From Macrotrachela quadricornifera (Eukaryota; Rotifera; Eurotatoria; Philodinida; Philodinidae): 64,000 bases of DNA. The number at the start of each line of letters is the position of its first letter. The first letter of the stretch is position 1. The notes below the pieces were generated by a model, which saw only the letters and a list, made by a program, of their open reading frames with translations, had not been told where the DNA came from and made no database searches. The position numbers and the translations under genes were made by a program. The DNA lies in assembly GCA_022393335.1 (NCBI GenBank), contig JAJEKB010020262.1:9745-73744 (forward strand), given 5' to 3'. This document shows positions 33,196 through 43,439 of the stretch, one piece after another.

Positions 33196-35807
33196 TTGAA
33201 TACAATACGGAGAGAACAAATGAAAATATTCAAACAATTGACTATGTTTCAACAACGCATTGTCTGTCATCAATTACCCAAATCATTTGATCGTATCAAA
33301 ATGGAAAATACTGAAGAACAGTTATTCAAACATAAACAGAATAAGGCCATTCAAGAAATGAAACGTCAAATGCTCAACATTGAACTTGAACAATATGAGA
33401 GGAAACTACAGGATTATGAACATTTTTATCAACAAGAATTAATTGCCTTTGAACTTCAGTTGCACGAAACAAATAAGAATCGACAAGTTTATGAATTGAA
33501 TGAAATGATTAAATATATCAGAATTTATCTCCATCATCAAACAAACAAATGGATGCGTCACATTCGTTACTCGGAATCATGTCTTCGTATCAAGTTACTA
33601 CGTCATCATCGCACTCAATCAAAACAAGATCATGTTCTTGTTTATCCACAAATTATCATTGATACTACATCAAAAGTCTCACTCAATCGAAATCAACTCG
33701 ATTACCTTTCATATAACGGTGAGCTGAATACAACCTTTTTAGAATTCTTTCTCAACAAATAACTTGTTGTTTCAATTCAGGATCAAACTATATTCGACCA
33801 AATCAAAGTTATCTTCATTCGAATGAACGTCGAAAGAAAAGAGTGAAACGACAGCATGATAATATGATGAATGTTGTAGAACCCTATCTCATTCGTGAAT
33901 ATCATATACGATACATATCACCAGTAATCAAACAGTTTCTCAACAATATATGACTCCCATATCCTATTTGAATGCATATCATACTCGAAAAGAACTGAAA
34001 CTAGTCAAATCCATTCGATATCGACTGAAAAAGGAACAGCTTATTCTTCGTGTGACAGATAAGAGTGGCATTTTTCATATTGATCATGTCAAAGATTATG
34101 AACAGAAAGCAGAAGCTTGTCGACAAAAAACGGGTGCTTATATGGAACTAGAAACGAATCCATTATCAATAGTCTGTGATAAAGTCATTTATTTATTGTA
34201 TGATCTTCGTTCAAAGAAACATATCAAAGCATGGCAACTCAACGCAATAAAACCTGAACGAGACAATGTTGAGCTCGCTTATCTCTATTTTCTTCCTAAA
34301 CCACACAAGGTAAATTTCAAGTTTAACTCTATACTAATAAGTTTTATTTGTATTTACTTGGTTTTATGCTTTTAGGAAGGAACACCATTGAGACCCATTG
34401 TCTCTTCAATGAACACACCCACAACTAGAATTTCAAAATTTCTCGATCAATTAATTCGACCTCTATTTGATTATCATGTTCGTGAAACAACCGTGATTGA
34501 TGGTGTTGATTTGATTCGTCATCTTGAAACCTATACTGCTCACGGATATCTGAAATCAACGACACTCTTTTGCACATGTGATATTACAGATTTGTATGCA
34601 ATGTTGCCACAAGGAGAATCATTGAATATTCTCATGGAATTTCTGACTCACTATGGTTATTATAAAGTACAAGATATTCCATTGGATGCGATTCGAAAAT
34701 TAGCTCGTATTGTACTTGAAGAAAATGTCTTTATGTATGAAAACAAGTTCTACAAATAAATTGTCGGTGGTGCAATGAGATCAGCATTCACATTAACATT
34801 AGCAAATATATTCATGTGGAAATGGGGAAGAGGACTTGTTCGTCGACAGACATTGTCAAATGAAATCTATGTCAGGCAAGTTCTTCTTTTTTGAAGCAAC
34901 GCCTAATCCATCTAAAATATTTTATTTGTCATCTGTAGATATATTGATGATATCTTCTTAACTTTCAATGCGTCATTAGACGCCTTAAATGAGATGTTAG
35001 ATAAAGCAAATAATTTACATCCAAACATCAAATTAGTTCGTCAAATTGGTCGAAGTCTTCTATTTCTTGATGTTCTAGTGGAAAATAAGTGTGGCATACT
35101 TCATACATCTGTTTATCATAAAGAAGCAGCTGAGCCATATATCGTGCCATTTAAATCAGATCATCCACGACACGTTTTCAAAAATATCATTGAAAGTGTT
35201 CTTACTCGAGCGATCCGCAATTCATCAGCATTAAATGCTTTTAATAGTGAGCGGCGATCTATTACACTCATGTTACTTTATAACGGGTAATTCGTACGTT
35301 TTGATCTAGCTCATATTTCTCCTACTTATTTTAGATATCCACCAAGATACATCTATACTCGATTTAAAGAATTCTTTCAACAATACATATCTACAACACC
35401 ATCAACGATCTTAAGCATATTCGAAAGCGAAAAACAATTCCTAACGAAACGTTATCAATTGTTAAACCAGTAGTGTCATTTGCCAAAACAAATTAAATCT
35501 GTGATAAATATGGAAACCAATGATACAAAGAACCTAGAACAAAATAACACAGTAATACATTCTCATGACACGAAACAAGAGAAATGTGAAAAAAATCTTA
35601 TCATACATTACAAATATGAACAACGTCTTCGAAGTTGTCAAAAAAGATATTCATCATCTATGGAAGAACATATTCGAGGAAACACCAATTACCAATACCA
35701 GACTTATCATTGGAACCCTCAATAATCGAAATGCCATGAAAGAGATGGTTACTAAATATTCTCCTATGCAACAAGCAAATAAGATCAAAAAAGATCAAAA
35801 TAGTTGA
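33196..35807 (+). pseudogene. Athena-like Penelope-like retroelement ORF with four introns (RT)
   Basis: An N-terminal coiled-coil-rich part (EQLFKHKQNKAIQEMKRQML..) is followed by the reverse transcriptase: PHKEGTPLRPIVSSMNTPTT, LFCTCDITDLYAMLPQ, IVGGAMRSAFTLTLANIFMW and the catalytic YIDDIF. The thumb-like end is RYIYTRFKEFFQQYI. Introns are 33719-33780, 34310-34375, 34876-34938 (GC-AG) and 35287-35334, all phase-consistent. Lesions are a frameshift near 33950 and TAA at 34757-34759 before IVGG. After a stop at 35471-35473 the C-terminal block (NLIIHYKYEQRL .. KKDIHHLWKNIFEETPI .. LIIGTLNN) continues to 35807 with another shift near 35635. No GIY-YIG endonuclease is seen, as in Athena elements of bdelloid telomeres. 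Intron-bearing PLEs are established for bdelloids. Confidence 0.85.
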
Positions 35808-36013
35808 AAACATTTTCTATGTGCCTCTTGATACCTTTTTCCTTCCAATAAACTAATGAAAAATTGTTCTCTTGCACAAAATTTAGCAGTAACGACGAAT
35901 AGTGCGATTTTCAATTGAAGTATCGAACTTATGCACAACTCAGTACAAAATTGAAGTCGAAATAGGCAATTGTCAAACTTGTCTTATAATCCTTACTGGT
36001 ACCTTCCAAACTT

Positions 36014-36068
36014 GAAACTAACTAATTAAACCCTTAAGCAGCGTTGAAACGCGTCATGGTTTATTTTC
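36014..36068 (+). ncRNA. Hammerhead ribozyme remnant after PLE 1
   Basis: CCCTTAAGCAGCG, then TTGAAACGCGTC and ATGGTTTATTTTC, keep the loop, GAAAC, stem III and right stem I arm. CUGANGA has decayed to CTAATTA. It marks the 3' end of the PLE whose RT lies at 33196-35807. Confidence 0.55.
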
Positions 36069-36167
36069 ACATACGCTCAACCACTATCCAGAATAGCTAC
36101 AATTACGGACAATGATATGAATAAAAAAGAGAAAGATAAAATCAATCAAACCAAATTATAAAAAAGA

Positions 36168-36450
36168 AGAGAAATGGAACAAGTGTCTTATTCTTCATTA
36201 TTTACATGAAGAACGTCTTGCAAATTATAAGAAAAATCTTCAACAAATACGAAATAAAGAATTTAATAAAACACGAATTCTGGAATTTCAACTGATTACT
36301 GACAATCGAAATAATCGCAACGCGACAGAGGAACTAGTACTTAAACGTCCAACTAAGCCATTAGCTACTAAAAACCAGAAGGAATCCAAAAAACCTAGTT
36401 ATCCATTTCTATTCATTGCTTTCATAGACCGACAATGGAACAGAACATAA
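36168..36450 (+). pseudogene. Second PLE, C-terminal fragment of the RT protein
   Basis: The frame reads EKWNKCLILHYLHEERLANY, KKNLQQIRNKEFNKTRILEF, QLITDNRNNRNATEELVLKR P.., ending at TAA 36448-36450. It matches the C-terminal block of the first PLE (LIIHY...Y..RL, KKDIHHLW, LI..NNRN). It is not preceded by RT sequence, so it is a 5'-truncated second copy lying in tandem, as is usual for these elements. Confidence 0.7.
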
Positions 36451-36514
36451 AAACAACACGATTTTCCATTCATTCAAAACAATACGTGTAAGTAGAACTA
36501 ACAGTAAACAATAC

Positions 36515-36897
36515 TTTCCATTTTCATTCTGGCCAGGTCTATACTTTCTCTCTTTAGTAATTCATCATGATGTGAATAGTACAGCCAAACCTATCGATAT
36601 CAAAATCAACAACAACATTATGTTCAATCTACCCAATCCAACATTACCGGTCAATGATTGTAATTTAATTAATAAAGACACGACTGTTAACATTTGTCAA
36701 ATTAATGAAGAATCAGACGAAGATAACGATACAGATACTGAAGATAATACAAACGATGAAGAAGAAGATAATGAACAAGAAGAGAATGCCGAAAATGAGA
36801 TTGAAAGTACTGAAGAGGCTGAGGAAAATAATAATGATGCTCAAGGTCCCAAATCAACTACAACAACTAAAATGAATGTTAATCACAAAAATTAGTG
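36515..36897 (+). CDS. Acidic small ORF of the second PLE (hammerhead-linked)
   Basis: The open frame starts near FSFWPGLYFLSLVIHHDVNS, with no clear ATG. An acceptor-like TTTAG at 36556 could begin an exon. The recognisable part is KPIDIKINNNIMFN followed by an acidic tail (EESDEDNDTDTEDNTNDEEE..) and stop. It resembles the ORF at 41645 in the P-(V/I)-x-x-x-I-N-N block and acidic tail. It lies between a PLE C-terminus and a hammerhead motif (37291). Role unknown. Confidence 0.5.
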
Positions 36898-37290
36898 CGA
36901 GCAAACAACCCCATGATAGTAACATGGGACATACAAACTTTTCATTTACATATTATGTTCTTCGTTTAATTTTTTCTTATAATGAACCCTTTATCTAAAT
37001 AAAAAAACAATTCAAAATTCATGAGTTCCATTAACTATTCTAAATGACACTGTTCATTTTCACTTCATATTTCTTCCTACAACGATTTCCAAAAAAGTAT
37101 GAACTAATAATCATTTCATGATACCTTTGCGTAAGATCAAAATTAGTCCAATTTTTCCAAAGTCACCACTGTTCAGAAGAATATTACTACAAACCACTAT
37201 TCTAAGTTGTGCAAGCTCTATACATCATATATATTTAGAACTTATTTGTGATCTTTTCCGATCTCTCAATAGTTGTAAATATAGAAAGTC

Positions 37291-37345
37291 GAAGCTACCT
37301 GATGAAGAGGATCCTTGAGCAAGATCCGCAACGCGTCGTAGTTTG
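37291..37345 (+). ncRNA. Hammerhead ribozyme remnant after PLE 2
   Basis: CTGATGA is kept. Stem II GGATC / loop CTTGAGCAA / GATCC pairs, but three extra bases (AGA) precede it. The GAAAC box reads GCAAC. Stem III (ACGCGT) and stem I (GCTAC/GTAG) are kept. The core mutation should abolish cleavage. ACTCACCC follows. Confidence 0.65.
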
Positions 37346-37397
37346 CTTGAACTCACCCGCCACTCTCACCCTCTGAAATAAATTTTTCGTCTTTATA

Positions 37398-37858
37398 CGA
37401 AGTTATTTAGATGTTGAAGTACTAGAATATTGACATTGTATACGAGCATTTTCACCAATATTCACAGCCACATCAGCTAGTTTATCAATTTTTGTTTTGT
37501 GTAGACAGATACATTAGCACTTGTTTGAACTTTATCAATAGGATTTTCTGTTACGACTGTATATTGACCTTCATCAACTGGTTCACCTTTGGGAATAGTT
37601 AAAGTATATATATATATATACCATTTTTTTTTCGTATCTATTTGATGTTTTGTTTGCAGGTGGTTTTATTGGTTGATCTTTGAATAACAGAGTAACTTGT
37701 GGTTTTGGACTACCAGTTATATTTCAATAGTAAGAACGACAGATTGACCAACAAGAAGAATTGAATCCGTTGGAAGTTTGATAATTTGTGGTGGACTTAA
37801 TACTTCTACATGTCCTTCGGTTTGTAAATCTTGATATTTAGTTAACTGAACTTTTAAG
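37398..37858 (-). pseudogene. Titin/twitchin-like Ig (I-set) domain fragment
   Basis: The minus strand encodes PPQIIKLPTDSILLVGQSVV LTI, then ITGSPKPQVTLLFKDQPIKP after a one-base shift, then TLTIPKGEPVDEGQYTVVTE NPIDKVQTSANVSV, then ADVAVNIGENARIQCQY after a second shift. The middle part has the I-set signature D-E-G-x-Y-T..A/T-x-N with a linker into a next Ig domain. A (TA)8 run interrupts the middle. Muscle giants such as titin/twitchin are the likely source. Frameshifts and the isolated position point to a pseudogene. Confidence 0.7.
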
Positions 37859-37884
37859 TTTCGATGAGAAGACTTTCTTTCAGA

Positions 37885-37920
37885 AAAGGATGAGCGAGTC
37901 TTTTGACGAGTGTTACTTGT
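37885..37920 (+). mobile_element. Orphan rolling-circle 3' end
   Basis: GAGCGAGTCTTTTGACGAGT then GTTACTTGT, followed by TAATTAC, matches the 3' end at 12571 (GACGAGCGTTACTTGTTAATTA). No 5' end was found nearby. Confidence 0.5.
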
Positions 37921-38429
37921 TAATTACAAGACATGGAAAAGAGATAATCATCTCTATCGTCAACTATTAGAAATTTTTATGAATAAAATGATAAATGACG
38001 ATCGTAAACACATCATTTGCAACATGTCTAAACATAGTCATAATCTAGACTCAATCATTTTAAAGGTGACATGAATAATTCCAACATTCCGTAGAAGTCG
38101 TGAAGAAATAAAAAAAAAAAATTCGTTGTTTTAAGTGGTTTAATCGTGATATACTCTTACGATAACTTGTCGCCTAATAAAAGACGATAAAATCGGCCAT
38201 CGTTCCGTGATTTTAATGACATGGTTAGCTCTACTGTTACCCTTGATAATGATATTTATGTAGCAACTTCCTTACGCCAGTCATGTCCATATCATAGCGA
38301 ACACGCCGTTATCCAGTAGTCACATAAGAGAAGAAAAAGAAAAAAAATACATTGTCCAGCTCAATATTATAAGAAAGAAGTTATACAGAGAAAAGAAATG
38401 AAGGGAAATGAAGTGTAACGGTCATTTAC

Positions 38430-39280
38430 TGTCATATTTTCTTCCTTCATTTTTAATCGTCTTCAAAAAGAAATTCAACACAAATTATTATTATTTTTAC
38501 TTATACATTCATTTTTATTTTAAATACTCTTAATCTTGGACCTGTGAATACGTAAATACATATCAGATATTATTTTACATTTATGTTCTCCTTCATTTTA
38601 AATCATCTTCACAAAGAAATTCAACAGCAATTATCATTTCTTATTTATATATTTTTTCTTTATTTTACACACTATCTTGGAATTCAACAAAAATTAGTCA
38701 TTTTCTGTTTACGCTTTCTTCTTTTATTTTAAATCATTTTGACAAATAAATTTCAGACAAATCATTATTTTTTTATTTAGATTTTGTTTCTTTTATTTGC
38801 AATCCTCCTAACAAAAATAAATTTAAGGTCAATTATTATTCTTTACTTTAAATGATGTTAACAATTAAATAGAATTCAAATTAATTGTGTTTGATTTAAT
38901 TTTTATTTATTTTAACTGATTTTTGGAATGAATTTCAACAAAAATTAGTTATTTCCTTTTACATTCTCGCCCTTTATTTTAAACCATCTTGATAAATAAA
39001 CTCAAGATCAATTATTCATTTTTATTTATATTTTCTTTTTTTTTATTATTTTAAATGACCTTGACAAGTAGTTATAACGCAATACAATTGTTTCATTTAT
39101 TTTTTGCTTTAAGTATTTTAGATGATCTACACAATTAAATTGAGCATAATTTTTTTTTCATTTATATATTTTGTTAATGTAACATAGACTGTCGTAACAC
39201 TGAAATTCAATTCAAATAATATTTTTTTCTTCGTATTTTTACTTTTTATTTTTTACCAACTGTAATACTTGATCGATTTG
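38430..39280. repeat. Degenerate AT-rich tandem repeat, ~80-110 bp units
   Basis: Words TTTATTTTAAATCATCTT, GACAAATAAATTCAA and CAATTATTATT recur in the same order about eight times. The array is too diverged to fix a unit boundary. No gene. Confidence 0.6.
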
Positions 39281-39819
39281 AAATTGATTTCATGTTACTT
39301 GCAATTTGCTACTTTCTTTTAAATTCTCTTTGCAAGGAATTTCATTCAAGTTATATTTTTTTGTTTAACATGTTGATCTTGATTGCTGTGTGGTATAATG
39401 TGGATACACAACTTCGAGTTGAAAAAAACTCCACATCAATGCGTGACATTTTGCATAGAATCATCGCTCTATGAATAACTCTCCTATTCAAAATGATATC
39501 TTACCTTCATCTACCTGTACATCCTTTCTGCATTATTCTTGATTATTATTCATTTTTTCTTTCTCTCTTTCATTATCTTTATGCGCAAACAAAATAAACG
39601 AAATTTTGATTGACGTATGCTTTAATGTGAATATGCAATTTTGTTTTCGAAAAGCATCACATGAATGCCTAACATATGGATAGAATCATCGCTCTATTGA
39701 TGACTCTCGTATTCAAAATAATACTGAACCTTGATTGACGTCAACATTCTTTCTCTCTTTCGTTATTACTGGCAAATTCTGATTGGTGAATGTGTAATTT
39801 ACACTCACTTCGTCTTTAA
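39281..39819. repeat. Upstream region of the small peptide gene with a diverged duplication
   Basis: ATAGAATCATCGCTCTAT at about 39457 and 39691, each followed by GA(A/T)(T/G)ACTCTC(C/G)TATTCAAAAT, shows a duplication of about 230-bp spacing. No coding sequence was recognised. Confidence 0.5.
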
Positions 39820-39827
39820 TATAAATA
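39820..39827 (+). promoter_or_regulatory. TATA box of the small secreted peptide gene
   Basis: TATAAATA lies 82-89 bp before the ATG at 39909. A start about 30 bp downstream (near 39850) would give a 5' leader of about 60 nt. Confidence 0.6.
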
Positions 39828-39908
39828 AGCCAAGCATCAATGCAAGAGTATACCATTTACAATTTCAACACTTGGTTATTATCATCCGTTTAACTTACAA
39901 GACCAACC

Positions 39909-40097
39909 ATGAATAAAATTGGCTTAATGATTGCATTGATTGTTATGTTGGCGATGGTGGCAAATAGTGGTATGGTAGAGGGTGCCGCTATTCGAAGTGG
40001 ATATGGCGATCGCATGCTGCACCACGCAAACCGTACGCGTCATTCAATTACAACAAGCTTCATCTTTAGACGATATCATACCAACCGCGCAAACTAA
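39909..40097 (+). CDS. Small secreted basic peptide (62 residues), unknown
   Basis: The N-terminus is a good signal peptide: MNKIGLMIALIVMLAMVANS, then GMVEGA, where cleavage after A26 is likely. The mature part would be about 36 residues, rich in Arg and His with almost no acidic residues and no Cys (AIRSGYGDRMLHHANRTRHS, ITTSFIFRRYHTNRAN). It has a TATA box at the right distance and a single ATG. The charge pattern suits a secreted antimicrobial-type or signalling peptide, but no family was recognised. It sits between satellite arrays. Confidence 0.6.
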   Translation: MNKIGLMIALIVMLAMVANSGMVEGAAIRSGYGDRMLHHANRTRHSITTSFIFRRYHTNRAN

Positions 40098-40258
40098 ACA
40101 CCAAAACTATTCGAACAAAAGTCTGAACCTGTTTGTTATCCACCTTATATTCGTCCACATGAGAACCCCAGAAATTAGCTTTCAAGTTATCCAAATATCT
40201 CAAAAGAACATTGCCCTATTTATCCATTTATTGTCACTCGTTCAAGCTTTCAATCACT

Positions 40259-40909
40259 TCCTAATATTTCCTTCGAATTGATCAAAATATTTCAATAGCT
40301 TCAGTGTTAAAATTCTTCATTTTTGATATGCTCATTGATGACGCAAGCAATTCCTGATATCTCTTTCGCATTGATCAAAATATTTCTATAGAGTCTTGTT
40401 TTGAATTCTTCCTTTGTGGTATATTCATTGATGATGTAATCAATTCCTAATATCTGTTTCGAATTGATCAAAATATTTCAATAGAATCTTGATTGAATTC
40501 TTCATTTGTGATGTGTCCGTTGATCATGTAATCAATTCCTAATATTTCCTTCGAATTGATCAAAATATTTCAATAGAATCTTCATCTGAATTCTTCATTT
40601 TTGATGTGCTCATTGATGATGTGATCAATTCCTAATATTTCCATCGAATTGATCAAAAAATTTCTATAGAGTCTTGTTTTGAATTCTTCATTTGTGCCGT
40701 GTTCGTTCATCATGTAATCAATTCCTAATATTTTCCTCGAATTGATCAAAATATTTCAATAGGTTCATTGTTAGAATTCTTCATTTTAGATGTGCCCATT
40801 GATGATGCAAGCAATTTCCAATATCTCTTTCGTATTAATCAAAATATTTCAATGGAATCTTAATTTGAATTCTTCATTTTTGATGTGCTCATTGATGATG
40901 CAAGCAATT
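40259..40909. repeat. 93-bp satellite array, seven units, cut by assembly gap
   Basis: Units start TTCCTAATATTTCC(T/A)TCGAATTGATCAAAA and end GATGATG(C/T)AA(G/T)CAA. Units are 92-93 bp and clearly related. The array runs directly into the N gap, so its true length is unknown. Confidence 0.9.
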
Positions 40910-40919
40910 NNNNNNNNNN
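40910..40919. other. Assembly gap (10 N)
   Basis: Ten N, placed between the satellite and a fold-back element that lacks its left end. The size is presumably arbitrary. Confidence 0.99.
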
Positions 40920-41415
40920 CATTTCATAGAAACAAGATAGAGGGCTGCAGTTTTTACCATTGGCAAGAGCAGATGAGGCTGCATCAAATCGTATATTACA
41001 CCTTTTTCTAATATGATTTCTTAAGGTTTTTTATTCAATTTACTTACTGTTGGAAAAATGGTTTTTTTATGAAAAAACCGAAAAGCAAAGAATTGAGGTT
41101 TTTTTCACGAATTTTCCTAGAAAATTGTATTAGAGGCTCAACTGAATCACAAATTATGTATATGGATCTTTCACACTTTATGAATCTTCAATTAATGATC
41201 TGAATTTATACTTGATAATTGAAAAATCATTGTAAACATCTTACTAGATAGGTTGGTCTTAAAAAAGATCAATGGAAAACCTTACAAAAAACATATAAGA
41301 AAACCCTGGAATATATGATTCGATGCGTCTTCATCTTCTCTTTCCAACAGCAAAAACTACAGCCCTCTGTCTTGTTCCTATGAAACGTTATTCCAAAAAT
41401 ACTCATTCGTATTTT
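40920..41415. mobile_element. Fold-back MITE, left end lost in the gap
   Basis: The left inner repeat AACAAGATAGAGGGCTGCAG and the right repeat (CTACAGCCCTCTGTCTTGTT) are inverted. They match the family at 4879 and 5920 (..TTTTACCGTTGGAAAGAG..). No ORF. Confidence 0.7.
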
Positions 41416-41644
41416 ATAAAAGTAGTATTAATATAACCAGCACATATTATAACAAACCAGATTTTATCGAAAACTTATTATTATTATCTTTATGGAAGTA
41501 TGATCAAATAGCATAGAAAGATAGAGCTTTTTTTTCTCTATCACACTATATAGAAAGAAAGTTTCTTTAAGCCTACTATATAATATTAAAGTGTCACTCT
41601 GGGAACTTTTTTGTATGCCCTAAGTACTAGATAATCCACACACA

Positions 41645-42058
41645 ATGGAAAACCAATTAATTAATATTTTATACGATCGAATCAATCATTTAAATGTACC
41701 AACACATGTTCGTGATCGTTTGGTGTCAAATATTAATCAATATAGTATGGCATTTGAACCAGTTACCATGTATATCAATGTGAACAATCATGTTCAATTT
41801 CAATCTAGTTCTGATGGAGAATAGACTATCGATTATCCAAGTGATGCTTATGGTTCCGATGACTATGATGATTGCGATGATTTAGAAAACCTCCCATTGG
41901 ATGAACTTCAATTGGAACAGGACATTATTGTTTCATCAAATCATAACCCAAATCAAACTGAACAAGTAAGTAAACACAACAATATTATGATTTATTATTT
42001 GAACTAATCACGCACCTTTCTTTCTATGTTCTAGGTTGATTCGGATCCTGGTCAATAA
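41645..42058 (+). pseudogene. Small hammerhead-linked ORF with an intron and an internal stop
   Basis: ATG at 41645 gives MENQLINILYDRINHLNVPT HVRDRLVSNINQYSMAFEPV.., 59 residues to a TAG (41822-41824). The frame then stays open (TIDYPSDAYGSDDYDDCDDL ..NPNQTEQ) to a GTAAGT donor at about 41968. After a ~68-nt intron it ends VDSDPGQ. Without the stop the protein would be about 115 residues, acidic in its second half like the ORF at 36515. A hammerhead motif lies 330 bp downstream. Function unknown; I infer a PLE-encoded accessory protein. Confidence 0.5.
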
Positions 42059-42314
42059 ATATTATTTTCGTTATTTGTTTGTGTTTCTAAATAAATGTTA
42101 ACTCTATTTTCTTGCCAATATTTGAAAACAAAAGAACTTCTACATACGCAATTCGATCTATTTTCCTGGCGAATCAATCAGAACCCAACTGACGAATGAG
42201 AATTATTCGTCGAAAGAGAAATCTTAAATGATTGGATAATAAATCTGATAGATGTCGCCAGCTAACGGAGTCACTAGCCATTCCCCGACTTATTTCTCAT
42301 TAGTCACATCTCAA

Positions 42315-42323
42315 TATATATAA
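42315..42323 (+). promoter_or_regulatory. TATA box upstream of hammerhead
   Basis: TATATATAAG stands 70 bp before the hammerhead at 42385. This suits the long-terminal-repeat-like end of a PLE, where promoter and ribozyme lie together. Inference from position only. Confidence 0.45.
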
Positions 42324-42384
42324 GGCATCGATGACCATTAATGAGTGTATCATTCGAAATATACATGAATGATATTAAAAGTCT

Positions 42385-42439
42385 GAAAACCAGCTGATGA
42401 TGATCCCTTTAGCAAGGATCGAAATGCGTCTTGGTTTTC
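42385..42439 (+). ncRNA. Hammerhead ribozyme, near-complete
   Basis: Stem I GAAAACCA / TGGTTTTC pairs over 8 bp. CTGATGA is intact. Stem II GATCC / loop CTTTAGCAA / GGATC pairs. GAAA and GTC are intact. One extra U separates CUGAUGA from stem II, and stem III has a U-G pair instead of C-G. It may be slow or inactive. GACTCACCC follows. Confidence 0.75.
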
Positions 42440-42922
42440 TTTGACTCACCCTTCTCTCGAGTTTGTAGTGTGAATTCACTTGCATGTCATAAGACATATA
42501 TCATATGAATTAGAAATCAAATGTGTTTCTTACATCATGAGCAAATATAAAATATAATCTGTATAGCACATTGCACCATAGTGTGATTTCGTTTTATTAT
42601 TGCGTTATATACTAATTTGTAGAATTCCACATGTTAGAATTATTGAAAACTTAATTACCAACTTTCAAGCATTAGCCTATCGATCACTTATTTATTATCA
42701 GTTAAAATATACTGTATACTAGTTAAATCTATTATGAGCATTTATCTACGCGCGTCGCCGTGACGATGACGGTCTTCGACATCCTTCTAATGAATTGCTC
42801 GTATTTTATCTACTTCCTACCAATACGATCTTTTTTACACCATAGTTTTTATTCAATTGAAACGATTCATACAAGAACTCAAACGTTGAGAAAAAAGCAT
42901 TTCATGATTCTGATAAAGAAAA

Positions 42923-43397
42923 TTAGTGTTTCTCACAAAGACATAGGTGAGCAACATCCTCAAGAGCATCACGAAGATCAGCAAGATAATCATCATCATC
43001 ACGACGATCACGAGCATCACGAAGATGAGCAAGATAAGCACGACGATCATCATCATCATCATCACGAGCATCCTCAGCAAGATAAACAGCACGAAGATCA
43101 TCAAGATAAGCAAGATAACGATCAGCAGGATCAGCAGCAGCAACAGCATCAGCAAGAGGATCAGCAGCAGTACAAGTTGCATCATCACGTTTCATCAAAA
43201 GCTTCCAGTCATCATCACACCAACGCTTCTTATCATCCCGGTTCCAATTTTTCCAATTGCAGACCCAATTCCATTGATCTTGATTACCTACAAAGTGCCA
43301 ATCACGGCACTTGTTGCACTTGGCACAAGGACTACCCTCACAATGAAGTTCCTTGCATGTACCAGATGCGGCAAATTCTTGAGACTCTAAATAACAA
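42923..43397 (-). CDS. Cys/Trp-rich protein with Asp/Arg-rich repetitive tail, 3' exon
   Basis: The minus-strand frame after an acceptor-like CTAAAG (43398-43399) reads SCYLESQEFAASGTCKELHC, EGSPCAKCNKCRDWHFVGNQ, DQWNWVCNWKNWNRDDKKRW, CDDDWKLLMKRDDATC. A tail of short A/L/Y/D/R units (DADRYLAYLDDLR-like) follows and ends LCLCEKH at 42925. Cys spacing (C-x4-C-x4-C-x2-C-x2-C) and the repeated W-N-W suggest a compact disulphide- or metal-bound domain. Upstream exons were not found. The plus-strand His/Gln-rich frame over the same DNA is its antisense shadow. Family unknown to me by name; similar Trp/Cys-rich proteins with low-complexity tails occur in bdelloids (recollection, unverified). Confidence 0.6.
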
Positions 43398-43439
43398 CTT
43401 TAGGTTGTCACAAAAACATGCAAGGCAAAGGTGATTATT

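Noticed and set aside
42760..43434. Plus-strand 224-residue His/Gln/Asp-rich frame
   Set aside because: The His/Asp/Gln stretch is a trinucleotide-like repeat read antisense. The minus-strand frame has the more protein-like Cys/Trp domain, so the plus frame is taken as a shadow.
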